DNA of 64,000 bases from JAUIAI01 sp963732405 (GCA_963732405.1 CAVSZG010000001.1:434001-498000), one strand, 5' to 3'. Counted from the first letter of the stretch, positions 1 through 8,652 are shown. The notes: generated from the letters alone by a model not told the origin. Numbers and translations: made by a program.

Positions 1-2094
1 GTCGACGAGCTGGCCCTTGCACAAATCGTCGACGGGCGAGTGTTCGTTGAATGGCGCTTCGGTCGCGGGCACCGGCGACACCGGCTCAGACGACAGATGA
101 AAGAAGTGCACGCTACCGTCGGCGCACAAACGCACCGGTCGTTCGGCCCGCGGCCGGCCACGCTCCGCATTGGCCTTGGCTTTGGCGATCGTTCGGGTGT
201 GCCAGGACATCAGTTCATTGAAAAAACGCTCGCGAGTAGCCGCATCGATGTCGGTGTACTTCAGACCATTGAGCACCCCCGGAATGAGTGTCGGTAACGT
301 AGCGGCGAGCTGCGCGATCTCGTCCGCATCCTTGGGTGCGACCGACCACAGCAGTTGCTCGGCCACTCGCAGCGCGGTATCAGCGCAAAGGCCGACCCGC
401 TCGGGTTCGACCCGCGCACGCGTCAACACTGTCGACCACCAGTCCTCGAGGAAGTTGCTCGCGAATGCGGGCGTATTTTCATCGCAGCGCGCCAGGAGTT
501 CAGCGCGGGCCCGCTCCTCTCCGGTCACGATCGCATCGATTCGTTCGGCGCGTTGGGTGAGTTCAGCGATCCGCGCAGCGCGGCGCTCCTGCTCGGATGC
601 CTCGAGCCTGTCGAGCCGCCGTATCGCTTCCTCGAACACCTCGAGATCGCGGTCGAAGCTGACGATGATCGCATCAATGAGAGTGGCGATGCCGGTCACC
701 AGCGCTGACTGAGGTTCGATCTCGGCTTCGGGATCGTTGGCGAGTTCGGTGATGCGGTCGATGAGGCGCCGCATCGGATGCTGACGCCGGGCGAAGAAAC
801 TTCGATCGAGAAGGGCCGCTTTGATCGCCACGACCTGCAGCCGCAACAATTGCTGCTTGAACAGGTCAGGCAGACGCTCGTCGCCGTAGATGTAGTCAAA
901 AACGAGCGCGACGATTTCGACCGTGATCTGGTCGAGCGACGATCCCTTGTCACGCACCTGGTCCACGATTCGCGTGGCCAGGATCGGCGTGAACCGGGCG
1001 CCAGCCACGTCAGCCTGCAGCGAATTCAATGCGTCGATCAGCGGCGGCTGCACATCGGGTACCGGGATGTCGGCCATACCGAAGCCGCCGGGGTCACTCA
1101 GGAACTGCACCGCCGACCTGTGCGCACCGGCCTGACCGGCCCGCAATTGGCTTGCGAGCGATTCAGCGAGCGCCATCGGACCGCCGGCTTCGGGTGCAGC
1201 TGTCATCATGCCCGGACCCGCTGTGCCCTTGCCCAACCCACCGCCGCCGCCGGCTGGGTGCCCTGGCGCGCCGGCGGGCATGCCGCTCCACCCGGTACCG
1301 CACGGGCCGCTCACGGCACCCTGGCCGACCGCGGTGACTATCGCCTGAGGCTGGCCACCGTGCGGCGCGGCCGTTTCCTTCCGGTTGCCCGCTACGGCCA
1401 CACGCGGCCGGATGCGGGGCAGCACCTGGCACGAACGAAGCCGCTCGTTGATGTTCTTGTAGATCTGATTGAGGTGGGCCGACACGTGGGGCTCGAATGC
1501 ATCGAGCAGTGCCGACTGGACCTGCGGCGCCGGGTCGAGCTCATCGAGCACACGCTTGATCGCCTCGAACACGACCTCGGGCGCGGCCGGATGTTGTTCC
1601 TCGTCGAACCATTCGCGATCAACGAGCGCGGCCATTCGCGCGCGCATTCCGAGCACTTCATCCGGATCGAGCCGGGTCTTGGCGCGACGCACCAGGCGAT
1701 CGACGGTGAGCTGCTCATCCATGGCCTCATCGCCAACGAGACTGAGTTCAGCCAGCGTTACCCGCTCGTCGGCTACCGGTGCGCCGGTGTCGGCCAGACG
1801 CCGCTCGAAGGCTTCAGTGAATGCGCGCCGGAAGTTCTGCTCGATCTCGCTGCGTCGCGTGCGCACGAGCGAAACGGCGTCCAGCAGCGCCTGTTGTTCC
1901 TCGCGGCGCGTCTTCTTGAACGCAAGCGTTGTCAACTCCTCGCTCATGCGATCGAGCGCGTCGTGAATCACCTTGGCCAGACGGGCGAAGATGTTTTCCC
2001 GGCTCTCATGCAGCAACTCCCGTCGAACGCCGGCATCAAGCAAGACGGTGGAGTCGTCGTCGGCAATGACCGACGTGGCGCTGAGCGGGTTCAT
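1..2094 (-). CDS. DUF1631 family protein, C-terminus cut by window edge
   Basis: The minus strand is open from an ATG at 2094 to the window edge, giving 698 codons without a stop. The protein starts MNPLSATSVIADDDSTVLLD and is largely helical and charged. It has a proline/glycine-rich break around residues 230-310 and the DUF1631-like stretch VALVFDYIYGDERLPDLFKQ at about residues 384-403. I recognise it as the DUF1631 family common in betaproteobacteria, usually somewhat over 700 residues, so only a short C-terminal piece should be missing. The function of the family is unknown to me. A GTG eleven codons upstream is an alternative start, and no clear Shine-Dalgarno sequence precedes either. 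Open frames on the opposite strand here are shadows of this gene. Confidence 0.8.
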   Translation of the reverse strand, partial: MNPLSATSVIADDDSTVLLDAGVRRELLHESRENIFARLAKVIHDALDRMSEELTTLAFKKTRREEQQALLDAVSLVRTRRSEIEQNFRRAFTEAFERRLADTGAPVADERVTLAELSLVGDEAMDEQLTVDRLVRRAKTRLDPDEVLGMRARMAALVDREWFDEEQHPAAPEVVFEAIKRVLDELDPAPQVQSALLDAFEPHVSAHLNQIYKNINERLRSCQVLPRIRPRVAVAGNRKETAAPHGGQPQAIVTAVGQGAVSGPCGTGWSGMPAGAPGHPAGGGGGLGKGTAGPGMMTAAPEAGGPMALAESLASQLRAGQAGAHRSAVQFLSDPGGFGMADIPVPDVQPPLIDALNSLQADVAGARFTPILATRIVDQVRDKGSSLDQITVEIVALVFDYIYGDERLPDLFKQQLLRLQVVAIKAALLDRSFFARRQHPMRRLIDRITELANDPEAEIEPQSALVTGIATLIDAIIVSFDRDLEVFEEAIRRLDRLEASEQERRAARIAELTQRAERIDAIVTGEERARAELLARCDENTPAFASNFLEDWWSTVLTRARVEPERVGLCADTALRVAEQLLWSVAPKDADEIAQLAATLPTLIPGVLNGLKYTDIDAATRERFFNELMSWHTRTIAKAKANAERGRPRAERPVRLCADGSVHFFHLSSEPVSPVPATEAPFNEHSPVDDLCKGQLVD

Positions 2095-2267
2095 GACGGC
2101 GACCAGTGGATGAATCACTATCGCAAGCGTAGCGACGCAGCGACCGTCCGGTCAATGCCGCAAGGGTTTTCCAGCGATCTTCTGGCCATTGCACCGACCG
2201 GCGGTCAGACCCGGGGAACAAGCGGCAGCGGCAAGCGCGCGAGCGGCAGACGGGAACAGCAGCAAAC

Positions 2268-3287
2268 TCAGCCGTCGGGCGGACGCACCAGAAAACCGTT
2301 CATCAGCGGATCGCGACCGTCCAGCACCCAGGTCGAGTAGCCACAGACATGGGCCGTGCCCGAGATCTGCGGCACCACGGCCGGCAGCCCGCTCACGTCG
2401 GTCTCGTGCAAGACCCGGGCGCTCATAATGGTGCCGATCACCGATTCATTGATCAGAAGCTCATTCAGCGCCAATTGACCGCGTTGGTACAACTGCGCGG
2501 CCCGACCGGCAGTGCCCGACCCGGTCGCTGAGCGATCGATCTGGCGGTCGGCGAACACGCAGCAATTGGCCTGCGTGGAACCGGCGTGGCGTGGTGGCCC
2601 GTCGATGATGGTGCCGTAAATGTGGTTGATCTGCGGGATCTGCGGATGCACCACCGGGCAGGCCAGGTTCGCCGCCGTCTTCACCTGAGCGCCAAACCGG
2701 GTCAATGCCTCGATCTGGTTTTCTCGAATCTGCAGCCCGTGCGGCTCACCGCTGGTATAGAAGTAGAAGGCGCCGCCGTAGGCGATGTCGCCGGTCACTG
2801 CACCGAAGTCGGGCGTCACCACCGTGAGGTCACGCTGATAGATGAAAGACGGCACATTGATGAAGCGCACGCTGCTGGCGTGCAGGCCGTCCCACTGCAC
2901 AAAGGCTTCGATGAAGCCGCAGGGTGCATCAATGCCCACGCGGGTTTCCGGCTGCTGGCGCTGCACCCAGCCCAGTTCAACGGCCGCCGTGGCCAGCGCG
3001 ATGACGCCGTGCCCACAGTGATCGCTATAGCCTGCGTTGTGCAGGAAAATGACGCCGAAGTCGGCCTCGGTCGACACGGGCGTGGTGAGATACCCGCCGT
3101 ACATGTCCGCATGGCCGCGCGGCTCGAGCATCAAGGCCCGGCGGATGTCGTCGGCATTCTCCAGCAACCAGGCGCGCCGCGCGACGATGCTGTCACCCGG
3201 CAGACGCGGCAGACCCGAGGTGATGATACGAAACGGTTCGCCACCGGTGTGTGTGTCCACCGTGGTGATGGTGCGGGTGATCTGCAT
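2268..3287 (-). CDS. trans-3-hydroxy-L-proline dehydratase (proline racemase superfamily)
   Basis: The product is 339 residues, full length for the proline racemase superfamily. It starts MQITRTITTVDTHTGGEPFR and has the first catalytic motif as DHCGHG with Cys91. At the second catalytic site the motif is DRSATGSGT, with Thr255 where proline and hydroxyproline epimerases carry Cys. Cys in the first site and Thr in the second is the known signature of trans-3-hydroxy-L-proline dehydratase, which makes delta-1-pyrroline-2-carboxylate by removing water. The assignment to dehydratase rather than racemase rests on that single residue. Ten bases upstream lies the 3' end of a broken amidase gene, and the same junction recurs at 16.7 kb, so this gene once followed an amidase in an operon. 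Confidence 0.85.
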   Translation of the reverse strand: MQITRTITTVDTHTGGEPFRIITSGLPRLPGDSIVARRAWLLENADDIRRALMLEPRGHADMYGGYLTTPVSTEADFGVIFLHNAGYSDHCGHGVIALATAAVELGWVQRQQPETRVGIDAPCGFIEAFVQWDGLHASSVRFINVPSFIYQRDLTVVTPDFGAVTGDIAYGGAFYFYTSGEPHGLQIRENQIEALTRFGAQVKTAANLACPVVHPQIPQINHIYGTIIDGPPRHAGSTQANCCVFADRQIDRSATGSGTAGRAAQLYQRGQLALNELLINESVIGTIMSARVLHETDVSGLPAVVPQISGTAHVCGYSTWVLDGRDPLMNGFLVRPPDG

Positions 3288-3530
3288 AACGATGTTCTCA
3301 GCGAATCGTCCGGTCGTCCGGTCTGGCCCGATGCCAGGCGGTGACCGCCTGAAACGCTCGTCTGGCGCGAATCAGCCGATCTTCTGAAGAATACCCGCTG
3401 GTCAATTGCGCGGCCAAGGGCGTCTTGCGGCTGGACCGGTCTGCCTGAAGGACAATCAAGAGATTGCCGGATCGATCGATCTGCCCAGTGGCGCCGTGAA
3501 CCGGGTCAATGCCGACAGGGCGGCCGGTCA
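3191..3530. repeat. left copy of about 330-bp diverged direct repeat (amidase end / dehydratase start)
   Basis: This stretch aligns with 16641-16970 in the same orientation, at roughly 80-85% identity by eye. Shared landmarks are the dehydratase start region, the 10-bp intergenic spacer and the amidase stop region encoding ARPDDRTIR. Similarity fades near 3530 and near 3191. The dehydratase continues intact to the left of this copy, while the amidase is broken to its right. Confidence 0.8.
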
Positions 3531-3622
3531 TGGCATCGTGGGCGGCGAGCGCATCCTGGGAACCGGAGTTGGCGCAGGTTGCCAACCGATCCGACAGATC
3601 GTCTTTGGACGGTGCTCGGCGA
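3298..3622 (-). pseudogene. C-terminal remnant of amidase, frameshifted and truncated
   Basis: The last ~45 codons read SSEDRLIRARRAFQAVTAWH then RARPDDRTIR, nearly identical to the C-terminus of the intact amidase at 16744-18153. Upstream of KTPLAAQLTSGY the frame shifts: the reading VGIDPVHGATGQ corresponds to an out-of-frame reading of the intact copy, so at least one indel has occurred. Homology stops around 3530, and the fragment is cut at about 3622 by the end of an IS91-type element. It holds no amidase catalytic residues and cannot be functional. Confidence 0.8.
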
Positions 3623-4350
3623 ATAGGAATTTCAAAAGCCCTGAGCCAGTTATTGGATGGCATCGGGGATGGCATCGGCCGTGACGTTGCGACGCTTTAG
3701 ACGCGGAAAATGACGTCATTGCGTAGGCATTGGCAATGCAAGACGAGCCATTTGGCGGGCTGACCGGCCTGGCCAGGGGCTTGAGCCTGCCAGCGCGCAA
3801 CACGACCCGCGGCACTGGGTTGAGCACCGTTGCGTTGTGGTGTTGGCGCGGTGCCCAGCCATGCGCCATCTTGTGCCAACCTGCCGGCCTGCCCTGGCAC
3901 CGGGTATCGATGGTCAGTCACCAGGCCTGATCGGGCTGTGGATCATCAACCGGCGCCCGCGGCGGTGGTTGCGGATCCAGCCCCAGATGCCTGAGAAGCT
4001 TCTCGATCACCGCCCGCTCAACCATGGTCGCCACGACCTTCAGTTGCCCCGTGCCACCGTTCGGGCAATGGTGCATGTCGATATCGAACACCCGCCTGAG
4101 CAGGCGCGCCCAGCCCAGGCGAACCGCCCCGCCAGGCTCGGCCTGATCCTGGTTCTGGCCGTGCTGGCCAGCGGCCTGGCTCGCCTCAGGCGCCTTGGGC
4201 ACGATCTGCGCGCGCCATTTGGCATTGGGCGCCAGCACCCCGTGGAACCGGATCTGGTGCAGCCGTGGCCTTGGCACCCGTGCGGCCAGGCGCTGCATGA
4301 ACTGCAGCGGGCTCATCACCCGGTGTGTAGTGCCCTCGCGCCAGGGCCCC
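3623..4350 (-). mobile_element. IS91-family element, 3' fragment with transposase C-terminus
   Basis: The minus strand from about 4346 to 3918 encodes the C-terminal part of an IS91/IS801-type transposase, with PWREGTTHRVMSPLQFMQRL, RPRLHQIRFHGVLAPNAKWR and WARLLRRVFDIDMHHCPNGG. These are landmarks of the family's Y_Tnp domain and zinc-binding tail. The N-terminal half with the catalytic tyrosines is missing: at about 4347-4353 the sequence changes abruptly to an aldehyde dehydrogenase fragment. The outer end starts at ATAGGAATTTCAAAAGCCCT (3623), which recurs at 12484. About 290 bp follow the stop codon, as expected for a terminal region. The element cannot transpose by itself. Confidence 0.75.
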
Positions 4351-4494
4351 ACGGTGCACGACGAAGCACAAATGCCGTTCGGCGGCGTGAAAGGCTCGGG
4401 CATCGGCCGCTTCGGCGGCAAGGCCGGCATCGCCGAGTTCACCGAGCTGCGCTGGATCACGGTGCAGACGACGCCGCGGCACTACCCGTTCTGA
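4351..4494 (+). pseudogene. C-terminal remnant of an aldehyde dehydrogenase
   Basis: The plus strand reads TVHDEAQMPFGGVKGSGIGR followed by FGGKAGIAEFTELRWITVQ and a stop at 4494. PFGGVKGSG followed by an EFTELRWITVQ-like tail is the C-terminus of the vanillin/benzaldehyde/salicylaldehyde dehydrogenase group. Only 47 codons remain and there is no start codon. The 5' side is fused to the IS91 fragment, so this is a rearrangement scar rather than a gene. Confidence 0.75.
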
Positions 4495-4537
4495 ACACTT
4501 TCGGCGCGGGGCCGCAGCACGCGGCTTCTGCGCAGCG

Positions 4538-5221
4538 TCACCGCTGCGCCATCCGCGTCGGCGCGAACATGCTGCGCCCCAGCCAGCGCCAGAGCCGCTG
4601 GCCGTTGCGCCCCGCACCCTGTACCTTCAGGTCGCCTGACAGGATCTCTTGTTCCGGGGCGCTGTCGCCGGTCCAGATTTCGGTGAGCGCGCGCACCGTC
4701 GAGTCGACCAGCACGCTGACGTCGTGGCCCGGGTCGTCCCGGCACAGATCGGCCTCGCGGTCCTCCACCACCAGCCACCACAGCCGCTCGGACGCGGGGC
4801 CGTCGCTGAACCGGAAATGGACCACCGTGCGTTCGGCGTCGGGGAACTCGTCCATGGGTGCAAAGCGGCGGATGTCCCACATCAAAAAGCCGGCGTCGAG
4901 TTGTTCGGGCCGCAGCCGGCTGCCGATCCAGCGCGCGCCCCAGTGACCCAGACCCACCACGATCGGCCGCAGCTCCTCGCCAGCGGGCGTGAGGTGGTAT
5001 TCCCAGTTCTTGTCGGCGCGGCGCCGCTCGATGACGCCGATCTCTTCGAGCTTGCGCAGGCGCTGCGTCAGCAGCGTGGCCGACATGCGCGGCACGCCGC
5101 GGTGGATGTCGTTGAAGCGGTGGCTGCCGCACAGCAACTCGCGCACCACCAGCGGTGTCCACAGTTCGCCCAACACCTCGGCGCCCCGGGCCACGGTACA
5201 GAACTGCATGTAGTCGATCAT
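4538..5221 (-). CDS. HxlR-family winged-helix transcriptional regulator with SCP2-like tail
   Basis: The product is 227 residues. Residues 1-95 form an HxlR winged helix: CTVARGAEVLGELWTPLVVR, then HRFNDIHRGVPRMSATLLTQ RLRKLEEIGVIERR and the wing LTPAGEELRPIV. The remaining ~130 residues resemble the C-terminal extension (SCP2-like) found in longer HxlR proteins. HxlR proteins bind DNA as dimers and often respond to reactive or aromatic compounds. The gene is divergent from the methyltransferase at 5350 with 128 bp between them, so control of that gene and of itself is likely. The start is ATG at 5221 without a clear Shine-Dalgarno. The effector is unknown. Confidence 0.85.
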   Translation of the reverse strand: MIDYMQFCTVARGAEVLGELWTPLVVRELLCGSHRFNDIHRGVPRMSATLLTQRLRKLEEIGVIERRRADKNWEYHLTPAGEELRPIVVGLGHWGARWIGSRLRPEQLDAGFLMWDIRRFAPMDEFPDAERTVVHFRFSDGPASERLWWLVVEDREADLCRDDPGHDVSVLVDSTVRALTEIWTGDSAPEQEILSGDLKVQGAGRNGQRLWRWLGRSMFAPTRMAQR

Positions 5222-5349
5222 GCGGGCTAGTCTAGTCGTGGGCGATCGGAACGCCTACTCCAGATTCTGGACTTGAGCGCGCCGTGCACCCGGCCTACCT
5301 TGGAGCCCGACCGTGCATGTCGCACCGGTCACGTCCAAGGAGCAAAGCC

Positions 5350-6249
5350 ATGACCAAAGCCCTCGTTTGCGCACCCGTTGCACCCGCCACACTGGCCGTC
5401 TTCGACGCCGAGAAGTTCCGCCAGACCACACGCGCGCAGTGGGAGAACACCGCCGAGGCCTGGAACCGATGGGCGCCCTTGCTGGCCCGCTGGCTCGGCC
5501 CGGCGACCGAGGCCATGCTGGACATGGCGGCGGTCCGTCCGGGTGCGCGCGTGCTCGACGTGGCGGCCGGTGCGGGCGAACAAACCCTGGTCGCGGCGCG
5601 CCGCGTGGGTGCGACGGGTCACGTGCTGGCCACCGACATTTCACCGGCGATTCTGCGCCACGCCCAGGCGGCGGCCGGGCAGGCCGGGCTGGCGAACGTG
5701 GACACCCGGGAGCTCGATGGCGAGCGCCACGACCTGTTGCCCGGTGAGTCATTCGACGCTGCGATCTCGCGCGTCGGCCTGATCTACTTTCCCGACCAGC
5801 AGCGCGCGCTGGCCGGCATCCGCCACGCGCTGAAGCCGGGCGGGCGCTTCGCTGCGGTGGTGTATTCCACCGCTGAGCGCAACCCCTTCTTCGCGCTGCC
5901 GGTCGGCATCATCCGGCGCCGCGCGCAGCTGCCGCCGCCCCTGCCCGGGCAACCGGGGCCGTTCTCGCTGGGCGGTGAGGGCGTGCTGGCGAAGGCGCTG
6001 GAGCAGGCGGGCTTTCGGGACGTGGCGGTGCGCAAGGTCGATTCGCCTGTGCGCCTGCCGAGCGCCGCCGAGTGCGTGCGCTTCGAGCGCGAATCGTTCG
6101 GTGCCCTGCACCAGATGATGGCCGGCCTGGGCGAGCACGAGCGCGCCGACACCTGGGCGGAGATCGAGCAGACCTTGCTGCGTTTCGAATCCCCTGCCGA
6201 GGGTTTCGTGGGACCGTGCGAGATGCTGGTGGGCGCGGGCACGCGCTGA
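5350..6249 (+). CDS. class I SAM-dependent methyltransferase (UbiE/Coq5-like)
   Basis: The product is 299 residues from ATG 5350, which is preceded by AAGGAG with an 8-base gap; a longer open frame upstream lacks such a site. Motif I of the Rossmann fold is VLDVAAGAGEQTLVAARRVG, an acidic residue follows in ATDISPAIL, and motif post-II is FDAAISRVGLIYFPDQ, all typical of small-molecule methyltransferases of the UbiE group. The substrate cannot be read from sequence. The divergent HxlR regulator suggests a conditionally expressed, perhaps detoxifying, enzyme. The gene lies within the accessory island, next to remnants of foreign genes, and is probably imported. Confidence 0.85.
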   Translation: MTKALVCAPVAPATLAVFDAEKFRQTTRAQWENTAEAWNRWAPLLARWLGPATEAMLDMAAVRPGARVLDVAAGAGEQTLVAARRVGATGHVLATDISPAILRHAQAAAGQAGLANVDTRELDGERHDLLPGESFDAAISRVGLIYFPDQQRALAGIRHALKPGGRFAAVVYSTAERNPFFALPVGIIRRRAQLPPPLPGQPGPFSLGGEGVLAKALEQAGFRDVAVRKVDSPVRLPSAAECVRFERESFGALHQMMAGLGEHERADTWAEIEQTLLRFESPAEGFVGPCEMLVGAGTR

Positions 6250-6258
6250 ACCGGGTCA

Positions 6259-6301
6259 AGAGGGCCGCAGACTCTTGGCTGCGACAACAGGCGGCCCCTC
6301 T
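6259..6301 (+). other. GC-rich stem-loop after the methyltransferase gene
   Basis: AGAGGGCCGC at 6259-6268 pairs with GCGGCCCCTCT at 6291-6301, with one extra base in the right arm and a 22-base loop. It starts nine bases after the methyltransferase stop codon. No run of T follows, so it is not a standard intrinsic terminator. It may be a 3'-end structure for the methyltransferase transcript, or part of the old leader of the proA fragment that starts at 6316. Confidence 0.35.
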
Positions 6302-6315
6302 GCGAAAATCCCCGC

Positions 6316-6507
6316 ATGAACGCGACGAACACCACCGAACTGATGAACACCCTGGGCAGCCAGGCCAAGGCCGCCTCGGAGCTGATGGCCAAGGCCAGCG
6401 CAGCGACCAAGCTCAAGGCGCTGCGCGCGCTGGCCGCGCTGCTGCGCGCCAACGTGGCGCCGCTGCACGTGGCGAACGCCAAGGACCTGGAGCGTGCCCG
6501 AGCTGCC
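6316..6507 (+). pseudogene. proA: 5' remnant of proA (gamma-glutamyl phosphate reductase)
   Basis: About 64 codons from an ATG match the start of burkholderial ProA: ELMNTLGSQAKAASELMAKA, then KLKALRALAALLRANVAPLH and VANAKDLERARAA. The match ends at 6507, and the frame runs into unrelated sequence and stops at 6537. The reductase domain and its catalytic Cys are absent. This is a truncated piece, probably carried in with neighbouring foreign DNA; the closest-looking ProA sequences I know are from Comamonadaceae. The junction at 6507 marks where the AbiE-bearing segment begins. Confidence 0.75.
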
Positions 6508-6673
6508 GTCGGCAACTCCGTCAGAGAATTTCGTTAAATCGGTTTTTAACATCGAATTGTTTCGCTTAGGAGGTTTTTTTGGTTAGAAGATGCTTTGATT
6601 GAAGTCGTAACCCTCCCGGTTTGTAGCGCACCCAGCGCATCGCCTGCCAGCGGAGCGGCCCGGAGAACATCGG

Positions 6674-6712
6674 CGAAATGTTTCGTTTTGTCTTCAGGAA
6701 GTTTCATTCGAC
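6674..6712 (+). promoter_or_regulatory. possible operator/promoter of the first AbiE locus
   Basis: Upstream of the antitoxin gene there is a small dyad CGAAATGTTTCG (6674-6685) and, further on, TTTCATTCGACGAAA with TTTC/GAAA ends (6702-6716). AbiEi antitoxins are known to autoregulate by binding inverted repeats ahead of their own operon. The region is visibly richer in A and T than its surroundings. The -10 and -35 boxes cannot be set with confidence. Confidence 0.3.
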
Positions 6713-6736
6713 GAAATAACGGAACATACTCCACCC

Positions 6737-7342
6737 ATGCTCTCCAGTACCCATACTCAGCGCGTCCTCGATCTGGCCAGCCAGAAAGGGCTGCTGCGCG
6801 CCAGCGACCTGGACGCCATCGATGCGCCCCGGGTCGTCCTGACGCGCCTGACTGCCGCCGGTCTGCTGGAGCGGATTGGGCGTGGTCTGTACCGCCTGCC
6901 GGACTCCCAGGGATCCGAACACGAGAGTCTGGTGACCGTCGCCACCAAGGTGCCGCAAGCCGTGTTCTGCCTGCTCACCGCGCTGCAGTTCCACGAGCTG
7001 ACCACCCAACTGCCGCGCCAGGTCTGGATTGCCATGCCGCGCGGCAGCCATACCCCACGGTTCGACTATCCGCCGGTCAAGATGGTGCAGTTCACCGGTG
7101 AAGCCTACAGGGCAGGCGTCGAGGAAGTTGCACGCGATGGCGTCAAGCTTCGGGTCTACGGCGTGGCCAAGACCGTGGCGGACTGTTTCAAGCACCGCAA
7201 CAAGATCGGCCTGGACGTCGCGCTGGAGGCCCTGAAGGACGCCCGGGCCCGCAACAAGGCATCGGTCGATGACCTCTGGCGCTTCGCCAAGGTCTGCCGC
7301 GTGGCCAACGTGATGCGGCCCTACCTGGAGAGCATCGGATGA
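6737..7342 (+). CDS. AbiEi-type antitoxin / transcriptional regulator (type IV TA), orphaned
   Basis: The product is 201 residues with an N-terminal winged helix (HTQRVLDLASQKGLLRASDL then VVLTRLTAAGLLERIGRGLY) followed by the AbiEi C-terminal domain (VPQAVFCLLTALQFHELTTQ). This is the antitoxin architecture of AbiE type IV systems, in which the antitoxin represses the operon and counteracts a nucleotidyltransferase toxin without direct binding. The next gene overlaps by 4 bp (ATGA at 7339-7342), as expected. That partner has lost its active site, so the antitoxin is now without a working toxin. The GTGA-rich start region lacks a strong ribosome site. Confidence 0.85.
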   Translation: MLSSTHTQRVLDLASQKGLLRASDLDAIDAPRVVLTRLTAAGLLERIGRGLYRLPDSQGSEHESLVTVATKVPQAVFCLLTALQFHELTTQLPRQVWIAMPRGSHTPRFDYPPVKMVQFTGEAYRAGVEEVARDGVKLRVYGVAKTVADCFKHRNKIGLDVALEALKDARARNKASVDDLWRFAKVCRVANVMRPYLESIG

Positions 7343-7966
7343 ACGCCGCCAGTCCGAACGTCGCCGCGTCCGTCCGTGCGCGCTTGCTCAACGTTGCCAA
7401 AGCGCAGGGTGTCGATTTCAACCAGGTGCTGGTGCGATTCGCGCTGGAGCGCATCCTCTACCGCATGACCCGATCGCAGCACGCGGACCGCATTCTGCTC
7501 AAAGGCGCGCTGCAAGACGCAGATCGATGTGGGCTTCGGCGATGCCGTCACACCGGCACCGGTGGATTCGGTCTATCCGGTCCTGCTGGACGATCTTCCC
7601 GCGCCCAAGTTGCGGGCCTACCCGACGTACACGGTCATCGCGGAAAAGCTCCACGCCATCGCCCTGCTGGGCATGACCAACAGCCGCCTGAAGGACTACT
7701 TCGATCTGTCGGTGCTGCTGGAAAGAGAAACACTGGACGCCGATTTGCTGGCCCAAGCGATCAAAGCCACATTCGAGCGGCGCGGCATGTCCGTGCCCGA
7801 TGCAGTGCCGATTGGGCTGACGGACGAGTTTGCACACGATTCCTCGCGGCAGTCGTTGTGGCTGGCGTTTCTGAAGAAGAACGAGCTTCCCCCCGAGCCC
7901 CTGCCTGCCATCGTGGATCGGTTGCGATCGGCCCTGGCAACCGCGTTGAACCGAGCCGCTCTTTGA
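7339..7966 (+). pseudogene. AbiEii nucleotidyltransferase toxin, inactivated by internal deletion
   Basis: The first 58 codons are normal: VRARLLNVAKAQGVDFNQVL, then ERILYRMTRSQHADRILLKG AL. Near 7512 the reading jumps to the other frame, QIDVGFGDAVTPAPVDSVYP and on to YTVIAEKLHAIALLGMTNSR LKDYFDLSVLL, ending at 7966. The part that should carry the GS-x-DxD nucleotide-binding site, roughly a hundred codons, is missing and the frame is shifted. The K...DYFDL motif and C-terminal helices survive. The catalytic centre is gone, so this toxin should be dead. Confidence 0.8.
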
Positions 7967-8051
7967 ACACCGACTTGTAGAGCAGCAGCTTCGCGTCCAT
8001 CGCCACGGTCAGTGGCAGTCTCCATACGGACTTTGCATGGAGACACGGATA

Positions 8052-8480
8052 ATGACCAAACGCTGCGCGTACTGCGGCCAACCCTTCGAACCCCGTCCGC
8101 AGGTTCCTGACCAGGCCTTCTGCTCCTCGCCCGATTGCCAGCGCGCCCGCAGACGCCAGTGGCAGCGAGACAAGCTCAAGTCCGATCCCGACTATCGGAG
8201 CAATCAACAGGATGCGCAGCGGGCATGGACGCAACGCAATCAAGACTACTGGTGCACCCGCCGCGAGATCACCATTAGCTCCGGGCAACGTGACCCAAAG
8301 CAGCCTGAGCAGCCAGATGCGCGGCAACCGCTGGTTGCAAAGATGGACGTGTCGACCTTGCCGTCCGGCATCTACCGAATCACCAGACACCCAGCATTTC
8401 CAAGGGAGGACGGCGACTCGCGGGTGGTCGAGATCACGCTGCTGTGCGCAACCTGTTCGTGCAAGATGGACGTGTCATGA
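8052..8480 (+). CDS. small zinc-ribbon protein associated with serine-recombinase elements
   Basis: The product is 142 residues from ATG 8052, with GGAGA eight bases upstream. The N-terminus has paired cysteines CAYCGQPF and CSSPDCQRARRRQWQRDKLK, a zinc ribbon with a basic helix. The tail is MDVSTLPSGIYRITRHPAF and ATCSCKMDVS, with a second Cys pair. Proteins of this build commonly sit beside serine recombinases in betaproteobacterial mobile elements, and such a recombinase fragment follows here. The middle part (CTRREITISSGQ onward) looks unusual against what I recall of the family, so a small internal change is possible. Function unknown; DNA binding is an inference. Confidence 0.55.
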   Translation: MTKRCAYCGQPFEPRPQVPDQAFCSSPDCQRARRRQWQRDKLKSDPDYRSNQQDAQRAWTQRNQDYWCTRREITISSGQRDPKQPEQPDARQPLVAKMDVSTLPSGIYRITRHPAFPREDGDSRVVEITLLCATCSCKMDVS

Positions 8481-8652
8481 GATGACTTGATCGACACCCA
8501 GGCCATCGGAACGTAACTTCGCTTCCAAACGCGTTCACGAACATCCTGCATGGCAACGATTCCGACCGTGTGCGCCGCCGCCGTCTGGCGACTTCGCGTC
8601 CATTGCGATCGAACCTCCTCCAAGTCCGCCGGGGTCAGAACCGGCATTCAGA

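Noticed and set aside
778..2340. 520-codon open frame on the plus strand
   Set aside because: It is antisense to the DUF1631 gene, its translation is rich in Arg and His with no domain, and the minus strand gives a coherent family match.
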